A DNA stretch of 64,000 nucleotides from Flaveria trinervia (Eukaryota > Streptophyta > Magnoliopsida > Asterales > Asteraceae), in the NCBI GenBank assembly GCA_025506515.1, contig JACCIX010000077.1, forward strand, positions 1 to 64,000, read 5' to 3'. Positions 59,275 through 64,000 of the stretch are shown one piece after another (position 1 is the stretch's first letter; each line of letters starts with the position of its first letter). Below the pieces are notes generated by a model that was given only the letters and a program-made list of their open reading frames with translations, made no database searches and was not told the origin of the DNA. Made by a program: the position numbers and the translations under genes.

Positions 59275-59985
59275 TCATATAAAGAAGTCAATCGACAACA
59301 TCTGACCCATCACTATCATCCTCCATCTCCTCCGGTTCCTCCTCCTTGGGTCCCTCCTCGGGATCCTCTCATCCTCAGGGTCTGCTGCAGGAGCAGGAGC
59401 TATAGCTATCTGAAGTGCCGCTAGTTGAGCTTCTAAAATGGCAATCCTATTATCGGCTACGGCGTCCCGCTGTTCACGAGCAGTCACGCGCCCTTGGAGT
59501 GCCATAAGACCATCTTGCATATGGTGACAACCGTTCAGGGTCTTCCCGTGTTGTTCCTCGAGTTCATCCAATTGGTGTCTCAGGTTGTACACCTCTTGCT
59601 GTAGTGTACAGACATCACCCGTGAGCCGCCTTACTCGATGCTATTCAGTATCCAGTGCAGCCATTAGTGCAGCAATCAGTTGCTCGTTGGACTGCACCGT
59701 CCGTGGGAGTGAAGGGATTGGTTGGTCGGCATTGTTCCTAGTCCTGGGCTTTGGGACAGGTACGCGCTCCCTAAACATGATATGGTCAACAAATCTAGGA
59801 TAGAAACGCCAGTCTCGCGGAGGGTCACGCTTCATCAATGCAAATGGTTGATCCCAGTCAAACTCCTCTCGAGGATAAGCCAGTCGGGGCCAATCGAATC
59901 CATCATTAGGTACAGGTGCAGGAGGTGGGGATTCAGATCGTGTAGGTGATTCAGGCGTTTACCCGGAGCTCTCGAAGACGATGCC
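59275..59985 (-). pseudogene. Extra ORF between primer site and gag (element D)
   Basis: The frame from about 59950 to 59641 contains FDWPRLAYPREEFDWDQPF, then FYPRFVDHI, then VPVPKPR and a short helical part, and ends at a stop (59640-59638). The same frame continues to 59275 with a strong coiled coil (LQQEVYNLRHQLDELEEQH, DNRIAILEAQLAALQ) and an Arg-rich tail. The ATG at 59985 is in another frame. An ORF before gag is unusual for Gypsy elements. YPRF..xI and N.IAIL.AQ also occur in the Copia accessory ORF of element C. Function unknown. Confidence 0.6.
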
Positions 59986-60109
59986 ATGCTGCAGAGAGTG
60001 TGACGTGTATGCAATGAGTATACTGTAGATGAGAATAAGGCACATGTACTAATTAACTGTGTGCGGTTATAGTCTAGTGTGTATGCAACCTAGTTCCCTA
60101 TAACCAATG

Positions 60110-60121
60110 GCTCTGATACCA
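60110..60121 (-). other. Primer binding site (tRNA-Met type), element D
   Basis: GCTCTGATACCA (+) is TGGTATCAGAGC on the element strand, three bases from the 5' LTR. Confidence 0.95.
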
Positions 60122-60124
60122 ATC

Positions 60125-62861
60125 TGTCACACCCTCAAAATCCACTTGCGGAGTTTTACCGCGAGGCGTGTGAACAAACCAGGATCACAGTCAATAGTTA
60201 CTCAGAACGACTCTATATGCCATAATTTAAATAAAATCAACCAAGGTACAAACTTTAAACAGTGCGGAAGCGTTTTTGAAAACAAGTCAAAGAAATAAAA
60301 GTATAACCATGGCAAAACATGTGCCAACCCAAAAGTGTAAATAAATAATCATTAAAATGCTAAAATTGTCTTGAAGACCGAGTCTTAGAATGCAGTGAAC
60401 CATGCAGTGCTCCTATGGCAAGCAAGCTAATGACCTGAGAATAGCATACTAAAATGTCAACACAATGGTTGGTGAGTTCACGAGATAATCAAACATAAAC
60501 AATTTAGTAACAGAGATATACAAGTAGCGCATTGTAACAGATAGCTACTCCATTAATAATAATATTATTTCATAGTGATTTCGAAATTGAAGCTGATTGT
60601 GTTATGTTGTTGCCTCCTGCCACGACTAAACAGGTCGTGACAATGTTCATTAGGACAAATTGCACCCGGTTGACCTCGAGCCACACAGGTGGGGCTCGTC
60701 AGACCCAGTAGTACTACCCAAATTTCCCCACTATTCAATATAACAATTCGAAAGTGTGAGGACTTTTCCATGATATCAACACTATATAATATTGTACACA
60801 ACTTGAATATATAAAGCGTTCCTGATTTACTAGTATGCTATCTCCCCCAAAAGAGATTAAATAAAAAGTGGGGCATGAACTCACCTGATATACGTATAGA
60901 TACTTAGAGTTTGACTTGTCAAACAGAATAGACAGACAACCTTCAGAGGTTACCTAGATCATATAAGTAGATGAGTACATGAAATCAAAGAACATGTGAA
61001 ACCCTAAGTACACTACAACCAAGGACTCAAGATTTCAAACAAAACAGACATGTTTGACCTAGTTGACCCGTTTGACCGTTGGTGACCTTATGTGTTGTAA
61101 ACCATTCAAGTAATCATACACATATATCATACATAGTTAACATTCAAACATATCATATGTATGCTATATCATCCAGGTGTAACACTTAGATCATCATACA
61201 TCCAGGTATCATACAAGTCATGCGAATCTAGGACATTAACATAACCATAGTTATGACACAACTAACATGACACACAAAGATCAAACCACTCACCACATGC
61301 CATGTGAAGCCACTCACGACTTCACATCCTAAACCCTGCCAATCCTACTAAGTAGGGGCTCATATTCGCACGTGTGTATGATGATCATAATTACATTCAT
61401 TAGCCATGTACATTGCATTCAACACCACACAACAATCAATTTCCAGTCCCAAACATGATGTCCTAGCTACTAATCAACATCAACATCCTACACGATCATA
61501 AATGTCCAAATATCATTCATGATTAACCTGGCATCACATACAACCAAATTACCATGTTTTACCACATTAGAATTTATCCATGATCATACTAACATGCTCC
61601 TAATATCCCAAACATGTTGAAACTACCATTTTTCAGACTTAATACAAATAAAGTTTCCCTTTGGGAAGGTACATCCCAACATCTATCAACCATCCAATGT
61701 ATTCATGAATTCATCATAATTATACCATCTCAAGCTCATAACAATATCTAGACATGATCAACATTTACCAAATCACCATAATCTAACAATCTTCATGAAC
61801 AAAAGTTTCTACTTTTGGCAAGCTATGAACAACAACATCCATTCCAAGATTTCTAGCATTCATAACAACAATCTAGCATCTAATCATCATCATGAACACA
61901 TCCATAACATCAATCCATCACTAGATCATCATTACATGTAAAATAAAGTTACTATTATTAGTAATCTATGAACACCAACTTAATTCACCAATTTCTTGCA
62001 AAATCAATGTAACCTAGCATTCATACAACCTACTAATCATCATACATTCATCAAACAATCATCAACTTCATATAATCATGCCATTTTCGAACTAGGATTT
62101 GCTTCATAATCAAAGTTCATGATCAATCCACTAAAAACATAGAATTCATGCATAATCAACGTTAAACAACATGTAATCAATCCAACTAACATACTAACAT
62201 CATCAAACAACATCAAATTCGACCCCATGAAGCCCCATTCATGCATTTAGGTTCGGCCCTCAACAAGAATCCACAAAAACTTGAAAAATCTAACATTTGA
62301 ACGTGCTATAGCTTGCAATTGATGATTCCTACTTGTTGTATGCCTTGTAATCGAACCAAATCGATGCTTTGATGCTTGTTCCAAGTTGAAATCGCAAGGG
62401 AGAGGGGAAGAGGGGTTGGATCGCGGCTGAAGGGTGGGGATTAGGGTTGGGATTTGTTTTGTTTAATTTAATTTACATATTTACCCTTTTAACCCTTGTA
62501 ATTTGTATTTTATAAAAACTAAGCTTTAAACTCTTTGTAAAGTGTTTTTAACTTAATAATATAAAGATATAAACTAATGAAAATCATTATATATCTTATC
62601 TTTATAAAAACACAAGACATACGAATAAATAAGCACGTTTCCGCGTTACGCGATTAATTTTCTAATTAACATTTTAAAAACATGTAAACACATAAACATA
62701 ACACAATAATCACATAATCAATTAGATTCTCATTAATTTAACATTATCCATTATTATTAGGTCACCAACGTTACACGACAACTAGTGTGTGTTTACGACA
62801 CGTGTATGCAAGACTTAACGGGACTAACGGAGTTTGGTAACGGAAATTTACGGATGTCACA
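60125..62861 (-). repeat. 5' LTR of element D
   Basis: It is 2737 bp and collinear with 51430-54165, with scattered substitutions and small indels (for example a TGTCTTGA-like insertion near 60368). No coding content. Confidence 0.9.
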
Positions 62862-62866
62862 CATAC

Positions 62867-63323
62867 CTATAAGCGGATACTTATCCCAAGGGTTCCCAGG
62901 TAAGGTAAACGGATCCATCAGTTGATTTGGATTTATATGAATAGCTTACCTAGATAGAACACCTCGAGATACAGGCATCTCACTCTTCCAGCATTACATG
63001 TTTCAAGTTATAGGACATAGACTTTGACGAGACTTGAAAACCACGAATAACGATTCAAAACACATTTTGAAAACCATTTGATTCAGGCATATAATGCCTT
63101 AGAATATGATTAAGGTATGTGTGTGCATTAATAAGGTTCAAAGCATAAGAATAAGCACATAAGGCATATAATCACATAATCAAGTATAAACATGTAAGCA
63201 CATAAGATCCTGTCTAAGCATATAATACATGAGAGGACTCATGTGTAAAGGTACTTAGTTATAGTCTAGGTCATTCCATTTCTAATAACCTAGTTCCTTA
63301 TAACCATGGCTCTGATACCAATC
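62867..63323 (-). other. Element E leader
   Basis: Non-coding 5' leader of element E, between the D insertion and E's primer site (GCTCTGATACCA at 63309-63320, three bases from the LTR). It contains repeated CATAAG/AAGCATATA words. No gag start is seen, so E has no coding part near its 5' end. Confidence 0.65.
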
Positions 63324-64000
63324 TATCACACCCCGACCGACGGCGGAATCATCGGGGCGGACGAATGGGAGATGATTGCTCATAGCACATGGAACTAGTT
63401 AAGTTGAAATAATATTAAATGTATTTATTCATAAAACATTACAAGACAAATAAGTAAATACAAAACAATCAAGATACAAACAGAAACATAAGACTTTCAA
63501 TTATTCTAGGTCCAAGTCCTATATGAGCACAAGAAGGTCTTCAAGGAGGAAACCTGAAACATGTTAAAAATAAAAGGTCAACTATAAAGTTGGTGAGTTT
63601 CCATAGTTTAAACACACGCATAAGTATATATATGTAAAAGGGTTACAAGTAGCAATTCATGTCCATGGTTACGAGTTAGCAAGCTCATAGAACACATACA
63701 GTTACAATCAAACCTCAACTTGATTACAAGTATATAAGATAGGCTAAGTGTACTTGGTTCCCATGATGAATAAGTATACGTCATCAGGAGTCGACAATAC
63801 ATCGACTTTAGCACCAAGTAGGCTTGTCAGGCCCAAAGATTTAAGACATCGCCAGGCTAGCAATAGTTAATGATTAACAAAATATGTATCTCATATAAGA
63901 CTTACAATAACACAAATAACCATGACAAAAAGGTAAAAAAATATTGCATGTGCATTTACAAGTCTCAAGATGGTTACAAGTGTAAATTTATAAGGTTAAC
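63324..64000 (-). repeat. Element E 5' LTR (cut by the window end)
   Basis: It starts TATCACACCCCGACC, one base off the TGTCACACCCC of the left LTR at 24713, and stays collinear with it to the window end. The minus ORF at 63608-63817 is the LTR copy of 24996-25205. Confidence 0.8.

Larger units (their letters stand above)
51430..62861 (-). mobile_element. Element D: chromodomain Ty3/gypsy retrotransposon (Tekay/Del-like)
   Basis: Two LTRs of 2736 and 2737 bp (51430-54165, 60125-62861) begin TGTCACACCCTC and end GGATGTCACA. A perfect 5-bp target duplication CATAC flanks them (51425-51429, 62862-62866). On the minus strand are primer site, 5' accessory ORF, gag, protease, RT, RNase H, integrase, a GPF-type domain, chromodomain and polypurine tract. 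The C-terminal chromodomain marks it as a chromovirus. The LTR copies differ by a few percent by eye. Several stops and frameshifts disable it. Confidence 0.9.
24713..64000 (-). mobile_element. Element E: non-autonomous long-LTR Gypsy-like element, host of three nested insertions
   Basis: The left LTR starts TGTCACACCCCGACC at 24713 and, after removing element B (25592-34521), ends in TGACA at 36519, giving about 2.9 kb. The second LTR starts at 63324 with the same sequence (one base changed) and leaves the window. A tRNA-Met primer site (63309-63320) next to it fixes the orientation as minus. After removing elements C and D, the interior is only about 1.2 kb (36520-36844, 50993-51429, 62867-63323) and has no coding sequence. 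This fits a LARD/TRIM-like non-autonomous derivative. Its PPT-proximal hairpin resembles that of element D, so a D-like element could have supplied its proteins (inference). Confidence 0.65.

Overview
This window is repeat-dense, AT-rich plant nuclear DNA. I found no host gene, tRNA, rRNA or organellar sequence. The mix of SIRE-type Ty1/copia elements with a long extra 3' ORF, chromodomain Ty3/gypsy elements whose 2.7-2.9 kb LTRs start TGTCACACCC, and small Helitron and PIF/Harbinger elements suggests a large dicot genome. Asteraceae is my best guess, from family resemblance rather than any search.

Layout. (1) 1-6202: the 3' part of a Copia element on the + strand (element A: RNase H tail, regulatory spacer, decayed accessory ORF, LTR). 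Its left edge abuts the last 32 bp of another Copia LTR, and its right edge abuts a Gypsy LTR fragment. (2) 6203-18849: low-coding AT-rich DNA with two probable Helitron 3' ends, one short minus-strand Helitron (15056 to about 16090), and a PIF/Harbinger-like element (17115-18018) filled by a GC-rich minisatellite. (3) 18850-24712: a decayed, internally deleted Gypsy element (F), its leader/LTR remains, and a relic of the Copia accessory ORF. (4) 24713-64000: one non-autonomous Gypsy-like element (E) whose long LTR and short non-coding interior were invaded three times. Copia element B (25592-34521, target duplication TGAGT) lies in E's LTR. Copia element C (36845-50992) and Gypsy element D (51430-62861, target duplication CATAC) lie in E's interior. 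E's second LTR begins at 63324 and leaves the window.

C has an interrupted gag-protease-integrase-RT-RNase H series plus the accessory ORF. B has lost integrase, RT and RNase H but keeps gag, the start of protease and the accessory ORF. D has a 5' accessory ORF, gag with a probable 81-nt intron, protease, RT/RNase H, integrase and a C-terminal chromodomain. All are interrupted by stops or frameshifts, so any movement would need proteins supplied by other copies.

Three patterns deserve most attention. First, each Copia element carries its own short self-complementary motif, repeated in the U3 part of its LTR and again just upstream of its accessory ORF, with TATA-like sequences beside the arrays. 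This looks like a duplicated promoter module. Second, the three Copia accessory ORFs are recognisably homologous, and the ORF placed before gag in Gypsy element D shares short motifs with them. Third, a hairpin beside the Gypsy polypurine tract shows compensatory changes among copies. All comparisons were made by eye.
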